From the NCBI GenBank assembly GCA_021739805.1, contig JAIPBB010000088.1, forward strand, positions 1 through 17,407: DNA of 17,407 nt. Direction: 5' to 3'. The first letter of the stretch is position 1, and each line of letters opens with the position of its first letter. The position numbers and the translations under genes are program-made. Positions 9,438 through 16,267 of the stretch are shown in pieces. The notes below the pieces were generated by a model. That model did not search any database. It was given only the letters and a program-made list of their open reading frames with translations, and had not been told where the DNA came from. This stretch comes from Saprospiraceae bacterium. GTDB taxonomy: Bacteria; Bacteroidota; Bacteroidia; Bacteroidales; JAIPBB01.

Positions 9438-9505
9438 AAGGCAGAGGATAATTAGTATTGAGTCTTGATATAAATGATAAGTGAAAGATGTTTAATGATA
9501 TTATT

Positions 9506-10525
9506 TTATGGTATTCTTTTAGTAAAGGCTAAATCTGAAGTATATATTCCTGATTTTAGAAATTCCTGGCTATCATTATTGAGCAATTTACCCCTGATTT
9601 TTATATAACGGCTGGAAAAGATTCCGATTCCGTTATTAATATTTGTGTATTCGGGTCGTTCCTGAACAATGCTACTCGATGGTTTATTAATATCCATATA
9701 AGTATTAAATTCATCGGCAGCAACACTAAAAATAAATTGAACAGTATCGGGTATTCTAACAGCAACATTAGGATCAAATTTTACATTATCCTGGATATTT
9801 TTATAAAAGCTTTCTCCAACATATGAAAGTTTCATTTCTTCTCCTCCATTTATATTTTGTGATGTTTTGGTGCCTAATACCCAATCAACATATTTTTTTG
9901 TTTCAATATTGTTTAAATCTCTTTCAATATAGTAAAATCGAATAACAAGCTGGTATAATCTGCCATTTAGTCCCGATCTCCATTGAACATCAGTAGGATT
10001 ACTCACTTTATGATTAAAACCAATTGTTGAAACACCAGCATTAGGTTTTGTAATTGTAAAATCTTCAATAAGTTTTGTTTCCGAAGTTATGATTTTGCCT
10101 GAGTATTTATTCTTGATTACCAATTTGTAGGTTCCATCTTCAATCAGATTTGCTTTGGTTTTGTAAATAATTTGATATGGATTTGAAGGATTATAAAAAG
10201 GACTACCAGAATCAGGATCTCTTTCAACAAGAGTATCAGTCATTGTGAAGGTTCTTTTATAATAACTATTTCTCCATTCTTCAAGAGTAACTTCCAGTGA
10301 ATCGCCATAGCTGGAAGTCATTGGATCCTGAGCAAGAGCTATAGTATTATCATTCCCCAAAAAAGCCCTGTTTATTTTCACATAATGTGTTGTTTCATTT
10401 TGATTCAATAAACCGTAAACGATAGTAATATCTTTATACTCAGCATTCATGTCGAAATCAGTTTCGCATGAATAATAACTTGTAATTATAATAAAGGATA
10501 ATATTAAAAGAAGTATATTTCTCAT
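9506..10525 (-). CDS. DUF4249-like outer-membrane lipoprotein
   Basis: The protein has 339 residues. It starts with a hydrophobic signal (MRNILLLILSFIIITSYYSC), with the probable lipidated Cys at residue 20 followed by the acidic ETDFD. Acidic residues just after the Cys are typical of surface-exposed Bacteroidota lipoproteins. The lipobox (YYSC) is atypical at -3, so lipidation is inferred. The rest is beta-rich, with ITIVYGLLNQNETTHYVKINRA near the N-terminus and YTNINNGIGIFSSRYIKIRG near the C-terminus. These are hallmarks I associate with DUF4249, a Bacteroidota family of unknown function often encoded beside TonB-dependent receptors. No receptor gene lies nearby here, and the gene stands alone between its own promoter and the dnaK leader. 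Confidence 0.75.
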   Translation of the reverse strand: MRNILLLILSFIIITSYYSCETDFDMNAEYKDITIVYGLLNQNETTHYVKINRAFLGNDNTIALAQDPMTSSYGDSLEVTLEEWRNSYYKRTFTMTDTLVERDPDSGSPFYNPSNPYQIIYKTKANLIEDGTYKLVIKNKYSGKIITSETKLIEDFTITKPNAGVSTIGFNHKVSNPTDVQWRSGLNGRLYQLVIRFYYIERDLNNIETKKYVDWVLGTKTSQNINGGEEMKLSYVGESFYKNIQDNVKFDPNVAVRIPDTVQFIFSVAADEFNTYMDINKPSSSIVQERPEYTNINNGIGIFSSRYIKIRGKLLNNDSQEFLKSGIYTSDLAFTKRIP

Positions 10526-10567
10526 TTGTTTTTCAATCTTTCAAAAAAAATTATTATTAAACGAGTG

Positions 10568-10575
10568 CAAAGATA
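10568..10575 (-). promoter_or_regulatory. Candidate -7 box for the DUF4249-like lipoprotein gene
   Basis: Read on the minus strand this is TATCTTTG, a perfect match to TAnnTTTG, 42 nt before the start codon at 10525. No good -33 TTTG lies at the standard distance, so the call rests on the -7 box and its position. Confidence 0.5.
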
Positions 10576-10715
10576 TATATTTTTAACGACAATTATTATT
10601 TTGATTTTTGTAAAAATAAATTTTTATTTGCTTGATTTCTAAGCTAAACAGTTTAAGGTGAAATTGAAACAGTTATCGGTGAAGGTTGAGACTAAGGACA
10701 AGGCTAGGGAGAAGT

Positions 10716-10750
10716 AAAGGCATCAAGACGGACTCCCTTTAGTCGAAAGG
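10716..10750. repeat. Dispersed 35-nt repeat, copy A
   Basis: It matches 12931-12965 at 31 of 35 positions without gaps. The shared core is AGACGGACTCC, and both end in GTCGAAAGG. An imperfect dyad (CCTTT...AAAGG) sits at the 3' end. Purine-rich flanks with AAGG and CTAAGG motifs are also similar between copies. Confidence 0.8.
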
Positions 10751-10948
10751 CAAATTTGTTTGAGTTTGTGAAGGGCGTGAAGTAGGAGAGACTAGGAGCT
10801 TGAGAATTGAGAATTGAGTCGTGAATCGTTAGAAATGATAAGTGAGAAGTTAGAAGTGAGAAATAAGAAGTGAGTATCGAGTTGCGAGCAACCAGCAATT
10901 AAATTATGATAAACGTTTTCCGATTTTAACAATTAAAACTGATCAAAA

Positions 10949-10979
10949 TTTTCACTTATAATAATAAGTTGTAGTTTTG
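10949..10979 (+). promoter_or_regulatory. Probable panB promoter
   Basis: TAGTTTTG at 10972-10979 matches the Bacteroidota -7 consensus exactly. TTTTC at 10949-10953, 18 nt upstream, is a near match to the -33 element. The panB ATG follows 41 nt after the -7 box, giving a short leader. Confidence 0.6.
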
Positions 10980-11020
10980 CAGTCTGTTAGATTCTAAATG
11001 TTTAATTAATCTTTTTTAAT

Positions 11021-11842
11021 ATGTCTGTAGCTCAGATGTTTCCTGCTCCTAAAGTAACAACGCATGTCCTTCAGGAAATGAAGTTAAAAGGAGAAAAAAT
11101 TGCCATGCTTACTTGCTATGACTATTCTATGGCAAGAATTGTTGATAATGCAGGTATTGATGTTATTCTTGTAGGTGATTCTGCTTCAAATGTTATGGCC
11201 GGTTATAAAACAACACTTCCAATAACTCTTGATATGATGATTTATCACGCTTCATCAGTTATGAGAGCTGTTACACGTGCACTTGTTGTGGTTGATTTAC
11301 CTTTCGGAACATACCAGGGAAACTCAAAGGAAGCTCTGAATTCTGCAATTCGTATAATGAAAGAATCAGGTGCAAACTCCATAAAAATGGAAGGTGGAAT
11401 TGAGGTAACCGAATCAATTGACAGAATTCTAACAGCCGGCATTCCTGTTATGGGTCATCTGGGATTAACACCTCAATCGATTCATAAATTTGGAACCTAC
11501 GTTGTTAGAGCAACCGAAGAAGATGAAGCACAGAAATTAATAAAAGATGCTCACGCACTCGAAGAAGCAGGATGTTTCGGTATTGTTCTTGAAAAAATAC
11601 CTGCTAAGCTTGCTGAAATTGTTACCAACGAAATACAAATCCCAACTATTGGAATTGGTGCTGGACCGAATGTAGATGGACAGGTTTTAGTTTTTCATGA
11701 TATGCTGGGAATTACGCAGGATTTTTCTCCTCGCTTTTTAAGAAGATACCATAATTTAAAAGAAGAAATAAGAAGTTCAGTTCAAGCTTACATCAAGGAT
11801 GTTAAATCTTTAGATTTTCCGAACGAAAGGGAGCAATACTAA
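11021..11842 (+). CDS. panB: 3-methyl-2-oxobutanoate hydroxymethyltransferase (ketopantoate hydroxymethyltransferase)
   Basis: PanB transfers a hydroxymethyl group from 5,10-methylenetetrahydrofolate to 2-oxoisovalerate, giving ketopantoate in the first committed step of pantothenate and CoA synthesis. The 273-residue cytoplasmic TIM-barrel enzyme has the usual length. Metal-binding and catalytic positions are all present: D53 in [13 protein letters not shown]92 in [10 protein letters not shown]124 in IKMEGG and E191 in [22 protein letters not shown] (144-153) and [14 protein letters not shown] (201-214) are family hallmarks. The N-terminal extension before [15 protein letters not shown] is short, which supports this start, and a consensus promoter lies just upstream. 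No panC or panD is nearby; the next gene encodes a pseudouridine synthase on the same strand. Confidence 0.97.
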   Translation: MSVAQMFPAPKVTTHVLQEMKLKGEKIAMLTCYDYSMARIVDNAGIDVILVGDSASNVMAGYKTTLPITLDMMIYHASSVMRAVTRALVVVDLPFGTYQGNSKEALNSAIRIMKESGANSIKMEGGIEVTESIDRILTAGIPVMGHLGLTPQSIHKFGTYVVRATEEDEAQKLIKDAHALEEAGCFGIVLEKIPAKLAEIVTNEIQIPTIGIGAGPNVDGQVLVFHDMLGITQDFSPRFLRRYHNLKEEIRSSVQAYIKDVKSLDFPNEREQY

Positions 11843-11852
11843 TTTTTAAATA

Positions 11853-11966
11853 ACAAATATCAAGTTCCAAAAAACAAATAAATTCCAATGAATAAAATTT
11901 CAATGATTTAAAAGTTTTGAACATTTGTATTTGGTATTTGGATATTATTTGAAATTTGATATTTGT
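11853..11966. repeat. Long imperfect inverted repeat between panB and the pseudouridine synthase
   Basis: An exact 11-nt arm, ACAAATATCAA (11853-11863), pairs with TTGATATTTGT (11956-11966). The pairing continues imperfectly inward through CAAAT/TTCCAA-like units against TATTTGGTATTTGG (around 11927-11941). Short units CAAAT and ATTTG recur through the whole gap. It may fold in the panB 3' UTR, but it lacks the GC-rich stem and T-tract of an intrinsic terminator. Confidence 0.5.
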
Positions 11967-12023
11967 CTTTTGGTGCTTTTTACTGATAAATACAAAAATT
12001 CAAGTTTATGATATATTGCTGTA

Positions 12024-12818
12024 ATGGAAAATAAAATTCATAATAATAAAACAATGTTAGACGCAAAAAATATTAAAAAAGATATTCTTTACGAGGATAA
12101 TCACATTCTGGTTTTAAACAAGCGTCCATCAGATATTATCCAGGGTGATAAAACCGGTGATACTCCGGTAAGTGAGATTTTGAAGGAATATATTAAAATT
12201 AAATATAATAAACCCGGAAATGTATTTCTAGGAGTAGCTCATCGAATTGACAGGCCGGTTTCAGGAGCTGTTGTTTTTGCGAAAACCAGCAAGGCACTGA
12301 TTCGTTTGAACGAAATGCTTAGAGATAAAAAACTTGATAAAACATATTGGGCGGTTGTAGAAAAACGACCTGAAATGGAAGAAGGAACTCTTGTTCATTA
12401 TCTTAAAAAAAATCAGGAGAAAAATAAATCAGTTTGCGTTAGTGAGAAAACTAAAGGAGGCTTAAGAGCTGAATTAAATTATAAATTAATTAATGACAGC
12501 GATAATTTCAGCTTGCTTGAAATTAAACTACTTACAGGACGACATCATCAAATAAGAGTTCAATTAGCAAAAATAGGCTGCCCAATTAAAGGCGATTTAA
12601 AATACGGTTATAAGCGTTCAAATACTGATGCTTCAATTCATTTGCATTCAAGAATGCTTGAGTTTATGCATCCGGTTCAAAAAGTTCCTATTAAAATTAT
12701 TGCTCCACCACCTGACGAACCGCTTTGGAATCATTTTTTAGAGAATGTAACTCCAGTTGACCGAAGTCGAAAGGCAAAAGTGAAAAGTCGGAAGTCGGAA
12801 GACAGAAGTCCGAAGTGA
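12024..12818 (+). CDS. RluA-family RNA pseudouridine synthase with a repeat-derived C-terminal tail
   Basis: The enzyme isomerises specific uridines of rRNA or tRNA to pseudouridine; the exact target cannot be read from sequence. Catalytic D76 lies in HRIDRPVSG (73-81), a variant of the family's HRLDR.TSG. The conserved Tyr is Y108 (KTYWAVV), and the RNA-binding stretch TGRHHQIRVQLA spans 171-182. There is no N-terminal S4 domain, so it resembles the single-domain RluA-type forms. The catalytic fold ends near PPPDEPLWNHFLE (about 240). The last 24 residues (NVTPVDRSRKAKVKSRKSED...) are encoded by the same purine-rich repeats found in neighbouring gaps and probably add nothing to catalysis. 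M11 (12054) is an alternative start. It follows panB after 181 nt of repeat-rich DNA. Confidence 0.92.
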   Translation: MENKIHNNKTMLDAKNIKKDILYEDNHILVLNKRPSDIIQGDKTGDTPVSEILKEYIKIKYNKPGNVFLGVAHRIDRPVSGAVVFAKTSKALIRLNEMLRDKKLDKTYWAVVEKRPEMEEGTLVHYLKKNQEKNKSVCVSEKTKGGLRAELNYKLINDSDNFSLLEIKLLTGRHHQIRVQLAKIGCPIKGDLKYGYKRSNTDASIHLHSRMLEFMHPVQKVPIKIIAPPPDEPLWNHFLENVTPVDRSRKAKVKSRKSEDRSPK

Positions 12819-12820
12819 TT

Positions 12821-12894
12821 GTCAGACCGAGTACCACGCTTTGATGAAATAAGAATTTAGTACTAATTATTTGCGTGGCGTATCGAGGAATGAC
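12821..12894. repeat. Imperfect inverted repeat just after the pseudouridine synthase stop
   Basis: The left arm (12821-12839, GTCAGACCGAGTACCACGC) pairs with the right arm (12873-12894), whose reverse complement starts GTCATTCCTCGATAC and ends CCACGC. The inner CCACGC/GCGTGG stem is perfect and encloses 33 nt. It starts two bases after the stop codon. No transposase is present, so it is at most a REP- or MITE-like element. Confidence 0.55.
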
Positions 12895-12930
12895 GAAAAT
12901 AAGGAGAAGGCTAAGGCTAAGGGTAAGGAG

Positions 12931-12965
12931 AAAGGCATCTAGACGGACTCCTTTCGGTCGAAAGG
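12931..12965. repeat. Dispersed 35-nt repeat, copy B
   Basis: It pairs with copy A at 10716-10750 (31 of 35 identical). Here the 3' part forms a perfect dyad CCTTTCG-GT-CGAAAGG (12950-12965). Two of the four differences from copy A lie in the left arm and make this dyad perfect. Confidence 0.8.
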
Positions 12966-13070
12966 AAAAAGGCAAAAAGCGAGTTGAACAAATTGAATAT
13001 CGAATGTCGAATACTGAATGTTGAATAATGAAGTAGGCGATTAAATGAGCTTGAGAACGGGTGAAGGGGT

Positions 13071-13163
13071 GGCACTCCAAACTCTAGGCACTCCAAACTC
13101 CAAGTACTCTAGGCACTCCCAACTCCAAGTACTCTCGGCACTCCCAACTCCAAACTCCCAACA
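13071..13163. repeat. 25-nt tandem repeat
   Basis: Units start at GGCACTCC at 13071, 13087, 13112 and 13137. The units at 13087 and 13112 are 25 nt each and differ at two positions. The first (16 nt) is shortened, and the last diverges into AACTCCAAACTCCCAAC. The tract is nearly G-poor on the plus strand, the opposite of the purine-rich DNA just before it. Confidence 0.8.
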
Positions 13164-13207
13164 CTATTTTATATTCTATTTAGAAACCATATAAATAAAA
13201 GAATTTG

Positions 13208-13215
13208 TAGTTTTG
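13208..13215 (+). promoter_or_regulatory. Candidate -7 box for the outer-membrane peptidase-like gene
   Basis: TAGTTTTG is an exact TAnnTTTG match, identical to the panB -7 box and likewise preceded by TTG and followed by C. It lies 28 nt before the ATG at 13244. The -33 region has no good TTTG. Confidence 0.5.
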
Positions 13216-13243
13216 CGATTCATTTTTTGATTTATTTGATTTT

Positions 13244-16081
13244 ATGATTTTTAAACTTAGATATTTAATACTTCTTGCTCTGTTTTCATCGTTCAGCATT
13301 TCCAAAGCTCAATATTACGATATGGGACAAGACCCAACAAGCATTAATTGGAAACAAATCAAAACCGAAAACTTCCAGATAATTTTCCCAAAGGAATTTG
13401 AAGATGAATCGCAAAGACTGGCAAATATTCTTGAGATTGTTTATAAATACGGCTCAGAATCACTTCAGCATAAACCAAAAAAGATTTCTGTAATTCTTCA
13501 TACACAAACTGTTAAATCAAATGCTTCGGTGATATGGACACCAAAAAGAATGGAAATATATACCTGCCCACCCCAGGATAATTATGCACAGGATTGGCTT
13601 GAACAATTAGCTATTCATGAATTCCGCCATGTTGTGCAGGTTGACAAATTAAATCAGGGAATTACTAAAATACTTTATGCACTATTAGGCGAACAAGCTG
13701 CCGCCGCTGTATTGGGTTTATATATTCCTCAATGGTTGCTCGAAGGTGATGCTGTTCTTACTGAAACTTTATTAAGCCAGTCGGGTAGGGGCAGACTTCC
13801 CGGATTTGAAAGAGAGTTGCGAACCCAACTTATTGAAAAAGGTGCTTATAAATACGATAAAGCTGTTTACGGCTCTTACAAAGATTTTATTACAAATCAT
13901 TATGTTTTAGGTTATCATTTGGTTACAACTGCCAGAAAAAACTATGGTCCCGACATTTGGCCAAGTGCATTTGATAATGTTGCCAGAAAACCATTTATGA
14001 TTATTCCTTTTAATAATTCTATAAAGAAAAGCACCGGACTTACAAAAACAAAACTTTATAAGTCTGTAATGAACGAACTTGACAGTTTGTGGAAGGATCA
14101 GGATTTAAATACTCAATACACAAGATTTGAGCCTTTGACAAAACAAGACAACAAATCATACACAGAATACTCCTTTCCTCATTATATAACTGACAGCACT
14201 TACTTTGCTGTTAAATCGAGCATCGATGATATAAGCCGCTTTGTTGAAATTGATAAAAACGGAAATGAAAAAATACTCTTTACTCCCGGCAACCTACAAT
14301 TTGATGCAGTTTGCTATTCTAATAATAGAATAGTATGGGCAGAGACAAGAAATGATATTCGATGGGGCAATAGGAGTTTTAATGATATTAAAACTTACAA
14401 TATAGAAACAGGGAAAGCAAAAACAATAGTAAAAAAAAGTAGATTATTTGCTCCAACATATTCCTGTGATGAAAGCAAAATAGTAGCCGTTGAAATTACC
14501 ACTGAAAACAAATATTCAATTGTTGTTTTGAGTTCTGAAAGTGGTGAAATTATTAAAAGAATCAAATCGCCGACTAATGATTTTTTTATGACCCCAACTT
14601 TTGCTGATGATGGTAAACACATTGTTACTGTTGTGATGAACAGTAATGGAAAAACATTAGCTGTCGTTGATATTGAAAGTGAGAAAATCGAGTATTTGTT
14701 TCCTGAAACTAATACTGAAATTTCGGGGCCATGCATGACACATGGTTTTGTTTACTTTGTAGCGGCTTATTCGGGGCTTGAAAATGTTTATGTTTTTAAT
14801 CTTATTACACAAGAAATTTCGCAGGTGGTTTCATCTCGTTTTGGTGCAAATGATATTTGTTTTAATGAAGATATGTCACGAATAATTTATAAAGATTATA
14901 CAGCAAATGGGTTTGCAATTGTTGATGCTTATATAAATCAGGCTGAGTGGGTTAAATTGGATTCAATTAAAAATAATTCTATAAAACTTTATGAGACCTT
15001 GATTCCACAAGAATTTGGAGTTATTAGCAAAGATATTATTCCTAAAAATGAATATGAAGTAAAGAATTACAATCGTTTATTGCATTTATTCAATATTCAT
15101 TCATGGGCACCTTTAAGTATTGATGCTGTTGCAGGAAATGCAAAGCCGGGAGTTTCATTTATGTCGCAAAATAAATTAAGTACTGCTTTTACAACTATTG
15201 GTTGGGAATGGGACGTAAACGAACAGCAGGGAACCTATTTTGCTGATTTTTCTTATAAAGGTCTTTTTCCTGAAATAGATTTTAGATATGAATATGGCAA
15301 TAGAAAAGGAATTCATAAAACACAAAACGACAGCCTTATAAAATATTCGTGGAAGGAAACACGATATAGAACATCATTTACTTTGCCATTAAGATTTACA
15401 AGGAGCAAATGGCAAAGGGGATTTTTACCTCGTGCAAGCTGGAATTTACTTGAACTGGAAATGGATAAATCCTCCGGGCTTGAATTTAACTATAATAAGC
15501 TGGATGCTGTTGATGGAAGGCTTTATTTTTATAATTTATTAAAAAGAAGCTCAAAAGACCTTATCCCAAAATGGGGACAAATTATTGACATCAATCATCG
15601 TATTACACCCTTTGATAAAACTGATGATAGTGAAGTGAAATCTGCTGAAGCATGGTTATACTTTCCCGCTTTGATTAATCATCATGGAATAGAATTTTAT
15701 TTGGGTTACCAAAATAAAAAGTTTGACCGCTATTCATTTTCTGATTTTGTAAGCTATCCAAGAGGTTATATTGACCAATTTAGTGATGAACTTAGCAGCT
15801 TTAAAGCCAATTATAAATTTCCTTTTCTTTATCCCGATTGGAGCTTAGGTTCTTTGGTTTATCTTAAACGATTAAAAGCAAACATCTTTTACGATTATGC
15901 CGAAGGCAGCCTTCATGGTGTAAACACAATTTACCGCTCCACAGGTTTTGAACTCATTGGTGATATGCATCTGCTCCGCTTTATTGCACCAATTGAAATG
16001 GGTGTACGTGGAATTTATTTGCCCAATAAAAACACTACTCAATTTGAGTTAATTTTTTCGGTTGGGTTTGATGAGATTTAG
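13244..16081 (+). CDS. Putative outer-membrane zinc-peptidase-like / beta-propeller / beta-barrel protein
   Basis: The protein has 945 residues. A signal peptide (1-22, ending SISKA) is followed by a gluzincin-like domain (about 25-290). HEFRH at 125-129 fits the HExxH zinc motif, and E167 in WLLEGDA is placed as the third ligand, as in peptidase-MA-like proteins. Residues about 300-610 hold repeated beta-strand units such as FAPTYSCDESKIVAVE, MTPTFADDGKHIVTVV and ANDICFNEDMSRIIYK. These read as TolB/WD40-like propeller blades. From about 640 to the end, alternating amphipathic strands and a terminal aromatic/hydrophobic strand (FELIFSVGF) suggest an outer-membrane beta-barrel. It may be a barrel-anchored surface or periplasmic peptidase; substrate and activity are unknown. 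It has its own promoter-like box and is convergent with the yihY-type gene. Confidence 0.82.
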   Translation: MIFKLRYLILLALFSSFSISKAQYYDMGQDPTSINWKQIKTENFQIIFPKEFEDESQRLANILEIVYKYGSESLQHKPKKISVILHTQTVKSNASVIWTPKRMEIYTCPPQDNYAQDWLEQLAIHEFRHVVQVDKLNQGITKILYALLGEQAAAAVLGLYIPQWLLEGDAVLTETLLSQSGRGRLPGFERELRTQLIEKGAYKYDKAVYGSYKDFITNHYVLGYHLVTTARKNYGPDIWPSAFDNVARKPFMIIPFNNSIKKSTGLTKTKLYKSVMNELDSLWKDQDLNTQYTRFEPLTKQDNKSYTEYSFPHYITDSTYFAVKSSIDDISRFVEIDKNGNEKILFTPGNLQFDAVCYSNNRIVWAETRNDIRWGNRSFNDIKTYNIETGKAKTIVKKSRLFAPTYSCDESKIVAVEITTENKYSIVVLSSESGEIIKRIKSPTNDFFMTPTFADDGKHIVTVVMNSNGKTLAVVDIESEKIEYLFPETNTEISGPCMTHGFVYFVAAYSGLENVYVFNLITQEISQVVSSRFGANDICFNEDMSRIIYKDYTANGFAIVDAYINQAEWVKLDSIKNNSIKLYETLIPQEFGVISKDIIPKNEYEVKNYNRLLHLFNIHSWAPLSIDAVAGNAKPGVSFMSQNKLSTAFTTIGWEWDVNEQQGTYFADFSYKGLFPEIDFRYEYGNRKGIHKTQNDSLIKYSWKETRYRTSFTLPLRFTRSKWQRGFLPRASWNLLELEMDKSSGLEFNYNKLDAVDGRLYFYNLLKRSSKDLIPKWGQIIDINHRITPFDKTDDSEVKSAEAWLYFPALINHHGIEFYLGYQNKKFDRYSFSDFVSYPRGYIDQFSDELSSFKANYKFPFLYPDWSLGSLVYLKRLKANIFYDYAEGSLHGVNTIYRSTGFELIGDMHLLRFIAPIEMGVRGIYLPNKNTTQFELIFSVGFDEI

Positions 16082-16124
16082 AATAGTAATCGTATTTTAT
16101 TTCTTAGAGAGAAAAAATAGTATC

Positions 16125-16217
16125 TGTCAAAAACAGTGTAAAATTGACAAAACAAGATATTTCTATAAAAATTTGACAAATATTTCGTCAAGTGTCAAAT
16201 ATTGCAATAATTTGACA
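16125..16217. repeat. Five-copy 8-mer array TGTCAAAT / ATTTGACA between convergent genes
   Basis: Three exact copies lie at 16171-16178 (ATTTGACA), 16193-16200 (TGTCAAAT) and 16210-16217 (ATTTGACA). One-mismatch copies lie at 16125-16132 (TGTCAAAA) and 16142-16149 (AATTGACA). The last two exact copies frame ATTGCAATA, so 16193-16217 is nearly a perfect palindrome. It may be a bidirectional terminator structure or a protein-binding array. There is no T-tract after a strong GC stem. Confidence 0.65.
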
Positions 16218-16267
16218 TTTGGAATTGTTTTATTTCCCTAGGCATTTTTAAATAAATTTAGAACTCA

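Larger units (their letters stand above)
10526..11020. other. Divergent intergenic region with purine-rich degenerate repeats
   Basis: This 495-nt gap separates the minus-strand lipoprotein from plus-strand panB. The two ends carry promoters for the flanking genes. The middle (about 10660-10890) is strongly purine-rich on the plus strand, with runs such as GAGAATTGAGAATTGAGT and AGTGAGAAGTTAGAAGTGAG. It also contains one copy of the dispersed 35-nt repeat. A 64-codon minus-strand open frame here (10898-10704) is rich in Leu, Ser and Thr and is a by-product of the repeats, not a gene. Confidence 0.7.
12819..13243. other. Repeat-filled intergenic region upstream of the outer-membrane peptidase-like gene
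   Basis: This 425-nt gap contains, in order: an imperfect inverted repeat (12821-12894), a purine-rich tract with AAGGCTAAGGCTAAGG (about 12900-12930), copy B of the 35-nt repeat, a GAATATCGAATGTCGAAT-type tract (12994-13032), and a pyrimidine/A-rich 25-nt tandem repeat (13071-13163). A consensus -7 box for the next gene follows. A minus-strand open frame at 13080-12697 overlaps the pseudouridine synthase end and is a by-product of the repeats. Confidence 0.75.

Noticed and set aside
10704..10898. Minus-strand open frame of 64 codons as a small gene
   Set aside because: Its Leu/Ser/Thr-rich sequence follows directly from purine-rich repeats on the plus strand, and it shares a peptide with another repeat-derived frame at 12697-13080.
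12697..13080. Minus-strand open frame of 127 codons as a gene
   Set aside because: It overlaps the end of the pseudouridine synthase antisense and is otherwise built from repeats. It shows no recognisable domain or promoter.
16086..16121. Intrinsic terminator for the peptidase-like outer-membrane gene
   Set aside because: The TATTTTATTTCT / AGAGAAAAAATA pairing is purely AT and imperfect, with no GC stem or T-tract following.
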